NCBI RefSeq assembly: GCF_964340395.1
Contig: NC_135564.1
Span: forward strand, 19,024,819 to 19,088,818
Direction of reading: 5' to 3'
Source: Glandiceps talaboti
Lineage: Eukaryota > Hemichordata > Enteropneusta > Spengelidae
Length of the DNA stretch: 64,000 bases
Shown: positions 1 to 11,589 of the stretch, piece after piece
Position numbering within the stretch: the first letter of the stretch is position 1
How the letters are laid out: the number at the start of each line of letters is the position of its first letter
Notes under the pieces: model-generated
The model's database searches: none
What the model saw: only the letters and a program-made list of their open reading frames with translations
What the model was told of the DNA's origin: nothing
Translations under genes and position numbers: made by a program

Positions 1-745
1 CGTACGTATCAACAACATGCTAACTACTCCCATAAAAATACAGAGAGGTGTCCGACAAGGATGTTCCCTGTCAGGTCAACTCTACGTCATCGCTCTCGAG
101 CCACTACTGAACAGAATACGAATCGACAGTGGAATAACTCCATTAACATTACCAGGCGTACCCATGCACACCATCTTATCAGCATACACTGACGACGTAG
201 AGTTATTACAGACGGAAAACGACGATTTTAACAAGTTACAAACATGTCTAGAAGTATACGAAAAGGCATCAAACGCAAAAGTGAACCTCGAAAAATCAGA
301 ATGTCTTTGGGTTGGATCGTGGTGCAACCGCATAGACAATCCATTAGGTATTATATGGAACTCTACCGGACTTATATTCTAGGAGTCTACCTCGGCAATA
401 CTGACACGTATTATCGAAGAAATTGGACATAACTTGTCAACACTATCGAAAACAAAATTAAATACTGGTCAACCTTCGCTCCAGGAATGTCATATAGAGG
501 CCGTATACTTATCATAAACCAACTCATCCCGTCAAAATTACTTGTTCATAGACTTAACTGTATTACACCAACCACAGATACAATATCATTACTTAGATTC
601 ATTTGGCAAGGTCGACATTGGACAATGTATAGATATCTTTTCATCAATTTGGGCCATCAACGACGCCGTATGCCGTGTAGTCGACGAACAACTCCGCTTC
701 AATTTTTAGATACAAACCGTATAAACATAGAACAAATATTCTTTT
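1..745 (+). pseudogene. L1/Tx1-type non-LTR reverse transcriptase fragment
   Basis: Fragment of the polymerase of an L1/Tx1-like retroelement. Visible motifs are GVRQGCSLSGQLYVIALEP (RT motif B region, near 50-105) and AYTDDVELL at the catalytic site, where the usual A-x-D-D reads YTDD. The thumb region ISYRGRILIINQLI-like and the FIWQGRHW block follow near 487-620. The reading frame breaks at about 380 and again near 430-480, so it is not functional. It has no start within the window and is cut off on the left edge. It ends just before a (GAT)n run. Very similar but separately decayed sequence recurs at 1,680-2,930. Confidence 0.75.
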
Positions 746-748
746 GAA

Positions 749-861
749 AGATGACGATGATGATGATGATAATGATGATGATGATGATAATGATGATAAT
801 GATAATGATGATGATGATAATGATAATGATGATGGTAATGATGATGGTGATGATGATGATG
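749..861. repeat. (GAT)n-rich microsatellite
   Basis: Imperfect GAT/AAT/GGT trinucleotide run. It gives false Asp-rich or Met-rich reading frames. A similar run at 4,601 follows the end of the neighbouring L1-type copy, so this is probably the 3' tail of the first copy. Confidence 0.9.
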
Positions 862-865
862 AAAA

Positions 866-1373
866 TGATCACAGGACCACAAAATATAATCTCGGCATCA
901 AGAATAAACGGATCCATATTCGTTTACTTCAACTCGATGACATGGGTAGAAACTATTTGCATGAAACGACTACAGGTATAAGCGGTTACTTTGTCCACGT
1001 TGAACCTGTCGTCAAACCTGCTACTAAAATAGTTGTCTCAGGTGTACCACCCTTTATCCCTGATGAACCAATTGAATACGAACTATCACGCTACGGAAAA
1101 GTCGTCGGCGGTGTTAGAGCAATACCACTTGGATGCAAGAATGATAGACTGAAACATGTCATGTCTTTTCGAAGACAGGCGCTTGTCTTACTTGACAGTG
1201 ACTCGGATCTTAACGGTGAGTTTAATGGATCAACCTACATCGAGTTCGAAGAAAAACGTTACAGGGTTTATCTTTCTACAGATGAAATGAAGTGTTTCAA
1301 ATGTCACCAAAAGGGACACATACAACGAAATTGCCCTGAACAGAACCAACCACCAGCAGCAACGAAAATATAA
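866..1373 (+). pseudogene. Retroelement ORF1 (gag-like) with CCHC zinc knuckle
   Basis: C-terminal part of a nucleic-acid-binding ORF1 protein of an L1/Tx1-type element. After a run decoded from the microsatellite, the readable part contains KIVVSGVPPFIPDEPIEYEL followed by YGKVVGGVRAIPLG, an RRM-like strand pattern seen in Tx1-type ORF1. It ends in a CCHC knuckle (C-x2-C-x4-H-x4-C) within CFKCHQKGHIQRNCP, just before the stop. The Asp-rich N-terminus of the long open frame is only the translated (GAT)n tail of the previous copy and should not be counted as protein. RT sequence in the same orientation follows downstream. Confidence 0.7.
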
Positions 1374-1679
1374 CGAAAATACTACGAACGACTCGCCTCC
1401 GACAAATGAAAATAATATCGACATGGCCAGAGAACAAACTGATAATAACGCCCAAGTAACCGAACCAACAAATACAACCGTCCACGCCAACAGCACCGTG
1501 CGTACACACGTTTTGGGCAAAGATCTACACCAAGTACTCAACCACTCACTTGAAAATGAAAAACTTCCATTGTCATGCAGAAGAGCTGTAATTAGTTTAC
1601 ATCCTAAACAAGGCGACAACACTATGGTAAAAAAATTGGAGACCTATCAGTTTATTGTGAAGTGACTATAAAATTCTAG

Positions 1680-2935
1680 AAAAAGCTCTTTCAATACGTC
1701 TTCGTTCCGTCATCGCCACAATTATCCATGAAGACCAAACTTGCAGTATCCCCGGACGCCACATCTCCGATAACATACACCTACTTAGAGACAGCATCTA
1801 TTACGCCAACAATTCAGACAAGCCATTAGAAATAGTAGCCCTCGACCAGGAAAAAGCTTTTGACCGCGTACACCACGATTACTTGTTCAACACTCTGAGG
1901 TCTTATAAGCTACATTAAGTACTCTACGCAGATATTCAATCCCCGATCCGTATTAACAATTCTCTTACCGCGCCAATCGACATAAAACGCGGGGTTCGTC
2001 AAGGGTGCTCTCTTTCGGGTCAACTTTACGTGATTGCTTTAGAACCACTGCTTGACAAAATAAGACAGTCAACTGACATCACCGGACTAATCGTACATAG
2101 CACTCCTAAACATACTTTTTCTCTTTCTGCGTATGCTGACGACGTGGAAAGTATGATAACAAAAAAAAAGACTTCACAAAACTAAAGAATTGTCTCAACA
2201 CATAAGAAAAGGCGTCGAACGCGAAAGTAAACTTCGAAAAGACAAAGGGATTGTGGGTAGGAAGTTGTGCGCGACCGGACTAAATCACCCTTTGGGAATA
2301 AAATGGAATGTAGACGACCTAAAACTATTAGGATTATACCGAGGCAACAATGACGCTTACCACAGAAAAAAACGTGACCGATCTAGTTAATATTTCCGAA
2401 AATAAAATAAAATATTGGTCAACCTTCGCGCCCTGCATGCCATAAAGAGGACGCGTACTAGTCATAAACCAATTAATCGCTTCAAAATTGCTCCACAGAT
2501 TCGCATGCATTACCTCAACTAAACATGATATTACATTTCTTCAATCGTTATTTCTCCAATTCGTTTGGCAAGGTCGCCACTGGGTACCATCAGAAACCTT
2601 ATACCTACCCCTGATTAAAGGTGGGCAAGGCCTAATTAACATTGAAACTCGTCTGTCAGCATTCCGCTTAAGTCACATTCAACGTTATTTATAAAACGAT
2701 TGTCCACACTCAACCTTCCACATTATGCCCTACTTCCTAAAAAAAGTTGCAAATCTACGGTACGACCGACAGTTACTATTGACAACTAATGTTGACGCAC
2801 GTAAGACACGCATTCCAGACTACTACCGCGGAATCTTACGCACCTGGAACTCGACCGAAAAATACGCAAAGGAGGGCCAACAACCCTGTCAGACATTCTT
2901 AAAGACCACTTTTCCAAAATCCTTTAATACTAAAT
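1680..2935 (+). pseudogene. L1/Tx1-type reverse transcriptase, decayed
   Basis: Reverse transcriptase of the same element type. Readable blocks in order: LEIVALDQEKAFDRVHH (RT motif A, near 1,828-1,880), IKRGVRQGCSLSGQLYVIA (motif B, near 1,985-2,040), LSAYADDVES (catalytic YADD, near 2,125-2,150), FVWQGRHW (near 2,560) and a trailing FLKKVANLRYDR block. Several stops and frameshifts separate these blocks, for example near 1,917, 2,200, 2,270-2,330 and 2,692, so it is a dead copy. It continues after a nested insertion at 3,400. Confidence 0.8.
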
Positions 2936-2937
2936 AA

Positions 2938-3395
2938 TAATAAGATGATTTGTAATGCGCCTCATCTCCGAGGAGCTCGAAGCGCAGAGGAAGAGTGGAT
3001 ACAGAAATAGTTAATGGAAATGTGAATTTAAGGTAATCTGTATTAAAATAAAAAGAGAAAGAAAAACAGTTATTAGCAGTTGAAGAGGTGAGTTTTTAGA
3101 GAATGTCTGAAGGTTGACAAAGATTTGGAATGGCGGAGATCAAAAGGGAGGTGGTTCCATGAAGTAGGGCCAATGTAAGAGAAGGATCTTTCACCAAATG
3201 TTTTGGTTGACACCCTTGGAACACAGAGAAGACGAGAATCAGAAGACGAGCGAAGTGGTCTTCGAGGAATGTATTGATGTAGAAGATCCGTGAGATATTG
3301 TGGGCCAATACCTACAACTGACTTGAAACAAATGGATGAAATTTTGTATTGAATACGTGAGGTGATAGGCAGCAATGAATAAATAACGTTGAATG
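2938..3395 (-). mobile_element. 5'-truncated LINE 3' end nested in the L1-type copy
   Basis: The minus strand reads a 100-residue open frame (3,375 to 3,073) typical of the RT C-terminus of CR1/Rex/RTE-like LINEs. It has the pattern GPQYLTDLL, PRRPLRSSSDS, GERSFSYIGPTSWNHLP and SLKTHLF at the end. The 3' UTR then runs through a CTCCTCGGAGATGAGGCGC hairpin-like block into an ATT-type tail at its left edge (about 2,935-2,945). It interrupts the plus-strand L1-type RT, whose sequence resumes on the other side, so it inserted after that copy. The 5' boundary is approximate. Confidence 0.75.
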
Positions 3396-3399
3396 TGAC

Positions 3400-4600
3400 T
3401 TAATCGGCCGATCGCGCCCTTTCACCTTAAACCACTTCTTAGACGCAGGTATTACAACCATCGCCGACCTTATCGACACTGACAACAAACGCTGGCTGAA
3501 TACAACAGATATTCAACACAGAGTAAAAATACACTCTAATCGTATCCTCACCCTTTCCCTGGAAGTTCTACATCTCGCAATTCCAATAAATATAAAAACA
3601 ACCATCGCCAATTTCTTCAGTAGCAACCTCCCAACGACTCCCTGGAAACAACCTATTCATTCGAACTACATCATTCAATAGAACTAAACTTAGCACTTTA
3701 CAAAATAGAGAGAGGGACTATCTACAGATATCTCATATCCGTACTACATGAAAACAAACTACCTACCAAACTCGATACAGTTTGGAGAGACATACTGAGT
3801 CTTCCAACATCGATAAAACCAAACTTTAAAGCATGTTATCACCCATCAATAACGAAGAGAGAGGGCGACCTACAATGGAGATTTATACACGGCGCCTACA
3901 CCACCGGTAACTTCCTTTATAATACAGGACTACGATCAGATCCAAACTGTTCACTGTGTGGCAATGCAGACTCATTGCTGAATACATTCCTAGAATGCCC
4001 AAACACAACTGTCAGTCTTCGTAACCAGGATATCAACACAACTTTCCACCGATAATCGCAAAATCCCAGGACATTGGTTCCTAATCAACCCACCAAGTAA
4101 GAGTAGAACATTTCCAGACAAACAAACGAACGCTTCACCTGTTCACGTATATTACATCTACAGCAAAGATGTCAATCCACCTAGCAAGAGGAAATAAAAT
4201 GAAAGACGCTACACCAATAAACCCCATGGAAATCTTCAAAACACGCTTTCGAGCAAAATTATCGTTTGAATATTAACATTACCGGAAATACAAGAACATA
4301 ACATAGAACTGTTTGAAGCAACTTTGGCTATCAACGCAATATGCAAGGTCACCTACGGTCAACTCCAGATTAATTTTTAAATAGTACAATAGTACAGTAA
4401 CTGTTTACTTACAACTTAAAGATTTTTTTCCCGATACTACATGTACCGTTTTCACCTTTGTATTTGTAATTATAGAATCTTTCGAGACATTATAATCGCA
4501 CCGTGTACTCTACTAGTCTAAGAGTACGTTCGCCCTGCTACCTTTGTATGTATTTTTTAGCCTTTTTAATTGTTTAAACAGGAATAAATGTTCCTTAAAA
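3400..4600 (+). pseudogene. C-terminal part and 3' UTR of the L1/Tx1-type copy
   Basis: Continues the polymerase interrupted by the nested LINE. Near 3,830-4,015 the readable stretch GDLQWRFIHGAYTTG, then CSLCGNADS and LECPNTT, is the zinc-binding RVT tail (C-x2-C ... C) found at the end of L1-like ORF2 proteins. The rest contains stops. About 200 bp of AT-rich 3' UTR leads into the (GAT)n tail. Confidence 0.65.
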
Positions 4601-4656
<56 letters not shown>

Positions 4657-4682
4657 CGACGACGACGACGACGACGACGACG
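4601..4682. repeat. (GAT)18 to (GAC)9 compound tail
   Basis: A pure GAT run (4,601-4,654) changes abruptly to pure GAC (4,655-4,682). It sits at the 3' end of the L1-type element and is best read as its microsatellite tail. Open frames here are only poly-Asp or poly-Met artefacts. Confidence 0.9.
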
Positions 4683-6440
4683 AATTTTCAATACAGGTCC
4701 CAAACGACTTGTGTACTGAGTTTCAACGCCGCCAATGAGATGATGATAACATCTTGTCAAAATTTACTTAGCTATTTTGAGACGTAGACGAAGGTCCTAA
4801 ATGACAACGACGACGACAATACAAATTACATGTCCGGATTCCTCATTTATTTACATTTAAGGATAGTGCAACCATGATTGTAGAACTTCTGAACGGTTCG
4901 TTCATCTATCTGGAAATAACTTTAGTTGTTATGCACCTTTTTATCACGAATTCTAATTTTGGACCAGCTTTAAATTTGCTTATCAGTGTACTAGTCATTC
5001 CTAGAAAAAACATCACGAATGTCAGGCTGGTAGTTTTAGAGTTAAAGCCTTTTTTTGACCAAATAATTCATCTTTAGACCTACTGGTCTAGTAAATTGCA
5101 TGTCAACAATGGCGTATCATAATTGTTTGAAAATATATATTATTAAACTAAATACCCCTCTCAAAGTGTATGAAGAGACTGTAATACTGTAACCGCTCAG
5201 TACATTTTGACGCAAAATGAGAAGTCCATTCTAATGCATACCTATTGTGTAGTAATTTTGATTAGAACAACTTAAAATCAAGTCGTACACACACACACAC
5301 ACACACACGCTCTAACACAGAAATACAAAGAAATTAACACGCACATATACACACACAAACCATATACCCTGGTCTATGCACAGACGTACGTCTACACACG
5401 GACCTTTCACCATGTTTATACAATGTTGGCATTTATAAATCACTAATAACGATTTCAATATTTGTAACTTTTCCTATTTCCTATGCTGAATGTAAGTATG
5501 TTAAGATATAACTGTCTGTGGCAAACTTGTAAATAGGAAGGAGACTATAATTTTGCGAAGAACAATTTGTTTAGCTCATTCATTCCTTGGCATATCCAAC
5601 TAAACACTAGTCATAGAGCGGAACTGGACCTCGACCTCTGTATCATCTCTGGCCCGAATACGTAAATTCATGAGCAAGATTTTGATTGGTCACATGATGT
5701 TAGGACAGCACAGGTTCGTGAACCACACATCTGATTGACTTGAAATTATTATATGACAGACTACAATAACATTTGCACAAGTTTAGCAAAACAACATTAT
5801 TTTTTCAAAAATAAAAAAACTGATGGTTGTCCAATAATTCTAGACGTTGCTTGCAACCAAGACCACGTCCTTTGCAACAGCCAAATGGTAGCGTTTTTCT
5901 TAAAGATAACGAGGATATATATGAATGAGCATTCCAACAAATTCAGATATGCCTCACAACCACGCCCTAAGCAGCAACGCAAGGTATTATTTTGTCAAAT
6001 AACACTAATGGGTACACAATTTCATGAATATCCTCAGAAGGATAGACAAAGGAACCACGACCACATTCTTGGCAATAGCCAAGTGACAGTGTATTGGAAA
6101 AAACTACCAAGGGTAAATTACTCATGAGAAAGTTTCAGCATCGCTATTTCTAGCAACCGAGACCGTCACTGCCAATCAAACAGTGTCTCTTGCAAGAGTC
6201 CTTTCCTGCCATAACAGCGCCAGATAAGATATTTTCTCTTTTCTCCCATTAGCCCACTGATATAAACAGAATAGTTAATAGAATATGTAATCGATGTCCT
6301 GTTTGTTTTTAAAATCATACATATACATAACCATATACTGCTCAACAATCTTTATTTGATGTCAAAACATGGGAAGCAGCATCGTGAAAAGACAAAAACA
6401 AACTGTTAAAACTGTAATAAAACTTTAAAGGCGATAAAAT
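4683..6440. other. No gene recognised; dispersed repeat and (CA)n
   Basis: No recognisable coding domain. It holds a (CA)n run at 5,286-5,308. Between about 5,840 and 6,200 the block 'caaccaagaccacg...' / 'gcaatagccaa' recurs, a degenerate repeat whose reverse complement also appears three times at 34,560-34,900. The 124-codon open frame at 5,753-6,127 is made of this repeat and is not supported as a gene. Confidence 0.5.
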
Positions 6441-6443
6441 CAG

Positions 6444-6705
<262 letters not shown>

Positions 6706-6731
6706 TTGGTAGTACTGGAACTCTTTCTTGG

Positions 6732-6772
6732 GTGTAACTCGGAGTTTCACGCATATTGCGATCATCAGACAC
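6732..6772 (-). ncRNA. Hammerhead ribozyme motif (PLE type A, copy 1)
   Basis: Minus strand. Core CTGATGA (6,768-6,762), helix II CGCA/TGCG closed by an ATA loop, GAAA, helix III ACT/AGT around a CCG loop, cleavage triplet GTT, and helix I GTGT/ACAC closing the motif. It lies about 200 nt downstream of the PLE stop codon, the same distance as in the plus-strand copy. Hammerhead ribozymes are known from Penelope-like elements. The pair next to the core (10.1-11.1) is T-T instead of the usual G-C, so activity is not certain. Confidence 0.75.
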
Positions 6773-6973
6773 TCTGAGGCCTACTCTCTGGGTGTGCTGT
6801 ATATATAGAGTGTAGACAATAGAAATACCATCACTATTGTCTGTGTCGGTGGGTAGGTGTTGTATGTGTGGAGGTGTTGGTTGTTATTGTGTGGGTTATT
6901 GGGTGCGGACAAGTAAGTGTTGGCGGGTTGTTACATGTTGGGCTTTGATGTTCCGTTAGTTAACGGGTTTAGT

Positions 6974-7403
6974 TTAGGTGATAGATGCTCTATTGAAGTT
7001 GGACAAATAAAACTTATTCTCGTGTCGGCATTTGGATATCAACTCAGTTCTTTTGTTTAGTGTGGAGCTTTTGTCTGCTTTAATAATAGTTAGTTTTTCG
7101 GTTAAACACAGGTTGCATCGTTTTGTTTTATTGGTGTATGCTTGGGCTTTCTTGCTGATGGACCAGGATACGGAAAAAGGCTCATTGTTTCTTTTCAGTT
7201 TCCAAATGTGTTTTGATAGTTCTGTGCTGTTTTCGTGTTTTTCATGTTTGAATGACTGTTTGTGGTTGGCGTATCTCTGTTTGAAGTTGTTCTCTGTTAG
7301 ACCGATATATACTTTTGTTTGTTTTCCGTGGACGGTGGCTTGGTATACGATGTTTTCCGTTTGGCATTCGCCGTTCAGAGGGCAGGTGTCTTTCTGTCTG
7401 CAA
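6974..7403 (-). CDS. GIY-YIG endonuclease end of split PLE polyprotein
   Basis: Carboxy-terminal endonuclease of the PLE protein. It reads C-x5-CPLNGEC (zinc ligands), then IVYQATVHGKQTKVYIGLTE, the GIY-YIG signature with Tyr and YIG about 12 residues apart. FKQRYANH supplies the catalytic Arg and TELSKHIW the catalytic Glu. It ends LISKCRHENKFYL and a short tail. The upstream reverse transcriptase is missing on this side because the LINE interrupts the frame at 7,403; part of it lies at 29,036-29,553. Residues 5' of Cys-Arg-Gln-Lys in the open frame come from LINE sequence. Confidence 0.85.
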
Positions 7404-7489
7404 TGAACGTCACCGAGTGTGCACGCTCTGATAGCCTCTCCAGAATAAGTCCCCACTGGAAGCGGTGAGGCACTATTATTCCATGTAAA

Positions 7490-8356
7490 ATGAAGTGCAA
7501 TGACTGTGATACCACAAGGGGCGTACGGTCATGTCAAGGAGATCTGCAATTGTGTAGAAAATGTGAATCAAAACGTTTTCCAAGAACAGCCGAGAAGATT
7601 GACAATAACAAAGACAAGATGGCGGAGAGTGTGAAAAGTTCACCATCAACAGGTCCTATTGAACAGAGACTTGATGCCCTTTGGCAGAAAGTAGACCAAC
7701 TCTCCACGATGACAATTACTCTGGATCAACTACAGCGGTCAGTCACTTACATGAATACATTGTTTGAAGAACACAGAAAGCAAATGCAAGACATCCTCAC
7801 AGAAAATAAGTCACTACGTCAACAGTTGCAAATAGCAGACAAAAGACTCAAAGACGCCGAGAACGAAATCGAAGACCTGCAACAGTATACTCGACGGAAT
7901 AACCTCGAAATACAGGGTATACATGAAATACAAGATGAAAACACAGATGACATTGTTATAAAAGTAGCTGAAGCTATTGGAGTACCAGTGACAGCAAGTG
8001 ATATTGACATCAGTCATCGCCTCCCAAAGAAAACCGGTCAACAACAACCTGCAATCATCGTACGTTTCACTAGGAGAAGTGTACGCAACAAGATATACAA
8101 AGCAAAGAAACTTCTACAAAACAAGAAGATATCGGACATAGGTCTGCCAACAACGAAAAGGGAAGACGGTCGAATTTACATCAACGAACAATTAACCAGT
8201 AAGAATAAGAAGTTATTTCATGAGACGAACAGAAGACGAAAAGAAGCAAGATGGAAACACATCTGGACACAGAACGGAAATATATTCACTAGGAAAGAAG
8301 ATGATTCACCTGTAGTGAAGATAAAGTCAGAAGACGACATTCAACGTATAAAGTAA
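7490..8356 (+). CDS. LINE ORF1 protein (zinc finger, coiled coil, RNA-binding fold)
   Basis: Intact 288-residue ORF1 of the LINE, presumably the RNA-binding chaperone of the retrotransposition particle. Residues 1-35 hold paired cysteines (CNDCD ... CQGDLQLCRKCES), a small zinc finger. Residues about 55-130 form a coiled coil rich in L, Q, E and K, ending in IEDLQQYTRRNNLEIQGI. That block is the standard entry to the RRM/CTD region of L1-like and CR1-like ORF1 proteins. DIDISHRLPKK and PAIIVRFTRRSVRNKIYKAK follow, typical of that domain. The start is the first Met in a stop-free frame; ORF2 begins 46 nt after the stop. No frameshift is seen. Confidence 0.85.
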   Translation: MKCNDCDTTRGVRSCQGDLQLCRKCESKRFPRTAEKIDNNKDKMAESVKSSPSTGPIEQRLDALWQKVDQLSTMTITLDQLQRSVTYMNTLFEEHRKQMQDILTENKSLRQQLQIADKRLKDAENEIEDLQQYTRRNNLEIQGIHEIQDENTDDIVIKVAEAIGVPVTASDIDISHRLPKKTGQQQPAIIVRFTRRSVRNKIYKAKKLLQNKKISDIGLPTTKREDGRIYINEQLTSKNKKLFHETNRRRKEARWKHIWTQNGNIFTRKEDDSPVVKIKSEDDIQRIK

Positions 8357-8402
8357 CTCTTACCGATTAATATTTCCAATAGTACTTAATCATTTCACAT
8401 GA

Positions 8403-8569
8403 ATGACTGAAGAAGCCATAATCAAATACAATTGTAAGTCATATAGTGTTGATCAGTTCAATGAAAACAGAGAGATATCATGTAATGCTTGTTCTTTCCT
8501 GTATCTAAACATAAGATCATTGTCAAAACATTACGATGATTTTGTGTCCTTGCTTAGCATCTCACTAGT
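8403..8569 (+). pseudogene. LINE ORF2 N-terminus (endonuclease start), cut by insertion
   Basis: First 55 codons of the LINE ORF2 polyprotein. FLYLNIRSLSKHYDDFVSLL is the opening beta-strand and helix of the APE-type endonuclease (N-x-R-S-L). The open frame runs on only 13 codons into the terminal repeat of the giant element. The continuing LSETWL motif is at about 25,895-25,912. The two halves are in different frames when the single ACTAGT is assumed, so there is also a small indel near the joint. Confidence 0.8.
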
Positions 8570-8821
8570 AGAAAAAATAGTACAGTTTACGACACTTTCC
8601 GTACTATAGTTCAGATTGAGTTCAATTCTGTACTTTTATGCTGATGAGGTGGACGTTTCTGTACTTTCCCATTAGCGCCTGTCTAATCGGATTATACTCG
8701 ATCTGAAAAATAGTTCAGATTGCGAGTCGGAAGTGATTTGAATACATTTGCATTTAGTTCAGAATATATTCATGAGTTCACCCCCATAACCGGGCAGTAA
8801 ACAAATGAATATTCAAATCTA
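8570..8821 (+). repeat. Left terminal inverted repeat (252 bp)
   Basis: By eye an exact reverse complement of 25,607-25,858. Beyond 8,821 (…caaatcta) the two sides diverge completely. It contains internal motif repeats: AGTTCAGATTG twice, TAGTTCAGAAT once and TCTGTACTTT twice, which might be binding sites for a transposition protein. Confidence 0.9.
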
Positions 8822-9838
8822 CCGTGCTTGCAATCAATACGTACATAAACGCTATACGTGTAGCTAGTGTATTCGATACATATGTATGTATATAAGCAGG
8901 CTTATGATATGAACTACATGGTTAGGACGTACGTAGATTGTAATATCACAGGGCTCATTTTGAAATAAATGTTCGTAGTACGCCTTTTCATTATGCACTA
9001 CATACCGCCACCACTAAACGTGTTTCACATTTCTACGCGTTTGATGCATAGTAATACAGATTTAGATGACATGACAATCGTTTCCAATAATAGTTTAAAA
9101 TTGGGCCACAAATATTGCTAGTGTATGGAGCTTCTTAACAAACCTGACCGGCCAATAGCGTCAACAAACTCACAGTAGAGACGTGCTGACAGATTTGAGT
9201 CTGTGGACATTATTTCTAGCTAAGTAAAATTGAGTGACTATTGGGAATATTATATGGCATCCATGTCGTCCATGTCGTCTATAGTTTCTGACTGACCGTG
9301 TTATGTACAACGTAACGCTGAACGAAATACGGTCCATCAGGAATTAACTAGACTAACCTCTATGGGAATAGTATTCTTGTCCATGTGTCGTTTATAGAAC
9401 AATTAAGTGTTAGGGTGTGATCTTCACAGTAATAAACAAGCCTTTAGAAGAACAACAGGTATTCACGCCTCAAATATCTTGGGCATCATCCAAATTACGA
9501 TCATGAGCACCAAAGTAAAGGAAATACTTAATGACGTTCGGCATGCAGAACCCCCCCCCCCCCCGGGCCCGTACCTATGGGTACATGCCCGGCATCCATG
9601 TAACTGTTATATCACTCTACGTGACGATTCTGAGGGCCCTCATCTCTTATTCTCTTGTTTTATTTCAATTATACTCATAACTCCTGTTTTTATAGTATAA
9701 CTGTACAATTGGCTTCGATCAGTGCATTCCAGATTTTCATGAGTCATGAGTGCACATTGCACAGATATCTGCAGAATACTTAAAAGGATTATGGGTAATG
9801 TATGCATATGCGGGAAAAACAAACTGCTGTAAGGAGCA
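8822..9838. other. Unique AT-rich DNA inside the giant element
   Basis: No gene recognised. It holds a poly-C run at about 9,550-9,565 and otherwise low-information sequence with many stops in all frames. Confidence 0.5.
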
Positions 9839-9992
9839 TAGTCTCGCTGCCAGACTCGAGACTATCGTCCCTAATCTGTTTACCGAGCGGCGCAGCCGCG
9901 AGAATAGAGGGGGACTGGTCCCGCTCTTCTCGCGGCTGCGCCGCTCGGTAAACAGATTAGGGACGATAGTCTCGAGTCTGGCAGCGAGACTA
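9839..9992. mobile_element. 154-bp foldback MITE with 9-bp target duplication
   Basis: Near-perfect hairpin: the left arm tagtctcgctgccagactcg... is mirrored by ...cgagtctggcagcgagacta. Arms are about 60 nt around a short GC-rich centre. It is flanked by the direct repeat TAAGGAGCA at 9,830-9,838 and 9,993-10,001. A 9-bp duplication with long arms suggests a Mutator-like superfamily MITE. It inserted inside the giant element. Confidence 0.85.
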
Positions 9993-10001
9993 TAAGGAGC
10001 A

Positions 10002-11140
10002 CTGACTTTGCCCTCATATCTTCATCCCATTTTGCACTGAAGAAGTTTCACATGGCTCTCATATTTCATATATACTCTTTCTAAATATATGGTGATGCAA
10101 CATGAGTAAAAATAACTGGGGTTAACTAAGTTTGGTAGTCAATATAGCAGGTTTACCATCAAACTGACGCAAAATTTGTTTCAAATTTGTCTAGTAAAAA
10201 CCGTTGGCCCAGTTGTCGATTAGGCTTACAAGTTACACAAAGCATGATAAGACACTGTGAATGGTGCAAATAAACAACGTGCGAAATGCCAAATACCAAA
10301 TGCAAACAATACAAGCGAACAAAAGGGCCTGTATGCACTCTAATAGCCCGATATTTTGCCTAAAATCAGGCTCACATGTGCGAACGGTGTGTTTTTGACG
10401 TACCTAGTAGGCAGTGATGTAGATAATAGCCGGTTACCGGTCACAACGCCCAGCTATAACTTATAAGTATAACAGTTGTGGGACCGGCTTAGGAAAGTAC
10501 TCAAACCTGACGATCATTGAACAAATTCTAAGGTTGGAAAATTAAATATGAGTTGCCCGGGAGTTCTAATAGCAAGTAAAATACCCAAAGTGTAAACAAA
10601 AAGATAAATTAATTCATAATTATTTGGAAAACATTAGACGATTACGCAGTAAAACAAGACTGGCCACGCTATCGCTAGCGAAAGCCTTCGAACTAGTTTC
10701 ATAACGACCGGACGTTGAAGGAAGCGCGAAGCGAAGTGTGAGGTCAATGTGACGTCTCATGATGATGTATGATGCATCAACATGACGTTTACGTAGAGTT
10801 GCACTAAATGTTTTCTAAACTTCAGTGGAAAGAATTTTTGTCGATCAGACACTGACTATGTTTAAATTCTTAAAACATCTGAGAAAACTGAAGAGGGGAA
10901 GCAAAATGTGACACTGACAGACAAGCCAGACGTACGGCACATGTACAGAAGGCGAGGCACACCCTCTGATGCAAACTGGACAATTATCGTGCGTGTCACG
11001 TATAAGGCATCAGATGTAATACATGTAGCTAACCAAATATTCTTGTACTGCAGTCTTTCTTGTAACAGGTATTGGAAATTGTCAGAAACCTGATGATTTT
11101 ATGACTGAATAAGTTTCGATACGGAGACGAGAGAGAGGGG
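10002..11140. other. No gene recognised
   Basis: Mixed AT-rich sequence inside the giant element, without domain-bearing frames or clear repeats. Confidence 0.4.
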
Positions 11141-11145
11141 GAGAC

Positions 11146-11308
<163 letters not shown>

Positions 11309-11589
11309 GAGACCAAACTAGAGTCGGTACTCACCCCACCACGACATATGCATTTTTGTGATTTTGAAACGATAAAGAATGTTAATATGGATATTGGGAC
11401 GATTGGAAATCGGACGATGTGAATCGTAATCGAATATCTCAGACCATCCACAATATATGTCGTGTTGACTTAGGCGATCCCAGAAACCATTCTTAGTTTA
11501 CCCCTTTCACATATATTATCAACCATGCTAATGTTTTGAAACAAATCTCGATTAACAGGTAATTTAGCGCTTGAAAGATGGCGACGTCC

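Larger units (their letters stand above)
7404..8569 (+). mobile_element. LINE (CR1/Jockey-group), 5' part with ORF1
   Basis: 5' segment of a non-LTR retrotransposon: an 86-bp leader, complete ORF1, a short spacer and the first 55 codons of ORF2. It is interrupted at 8,564-8,569 (ACTAGT) by the 17.3-kb terminal-repeat element and resumes at 25,859. It was itself inserted into a minus-strand PLE: PLE sequence ends at 7,403 and resumes after the LINE (ATT)n tail at about 29,033. Without its own insertion the LINE is about 4.3 kb long. Confidence 0.85.

Noticed and set aside
744-1373. 209-codon frame with an Asp-rich N-terminus read as one acidic protein
   Set aside because: The acidic part is a translated (GAT)n retroelement tail. 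Only the C-terminal CCHC part is protein-like and belongs to ORF1 of the next copy.
5753-6127. 124-codon open frame as a gene
   Set aside because: It consists of copies of a dispersed repeat also present at 34,560-34,900 in reverse orientation.
8638-8665. Possible hammerhead core (ctgatgaggtggacg) in the terminal repeat of the giant element
   Set aside because: No GAAA follows a helix II, and no closing helix I or III can be drawn.
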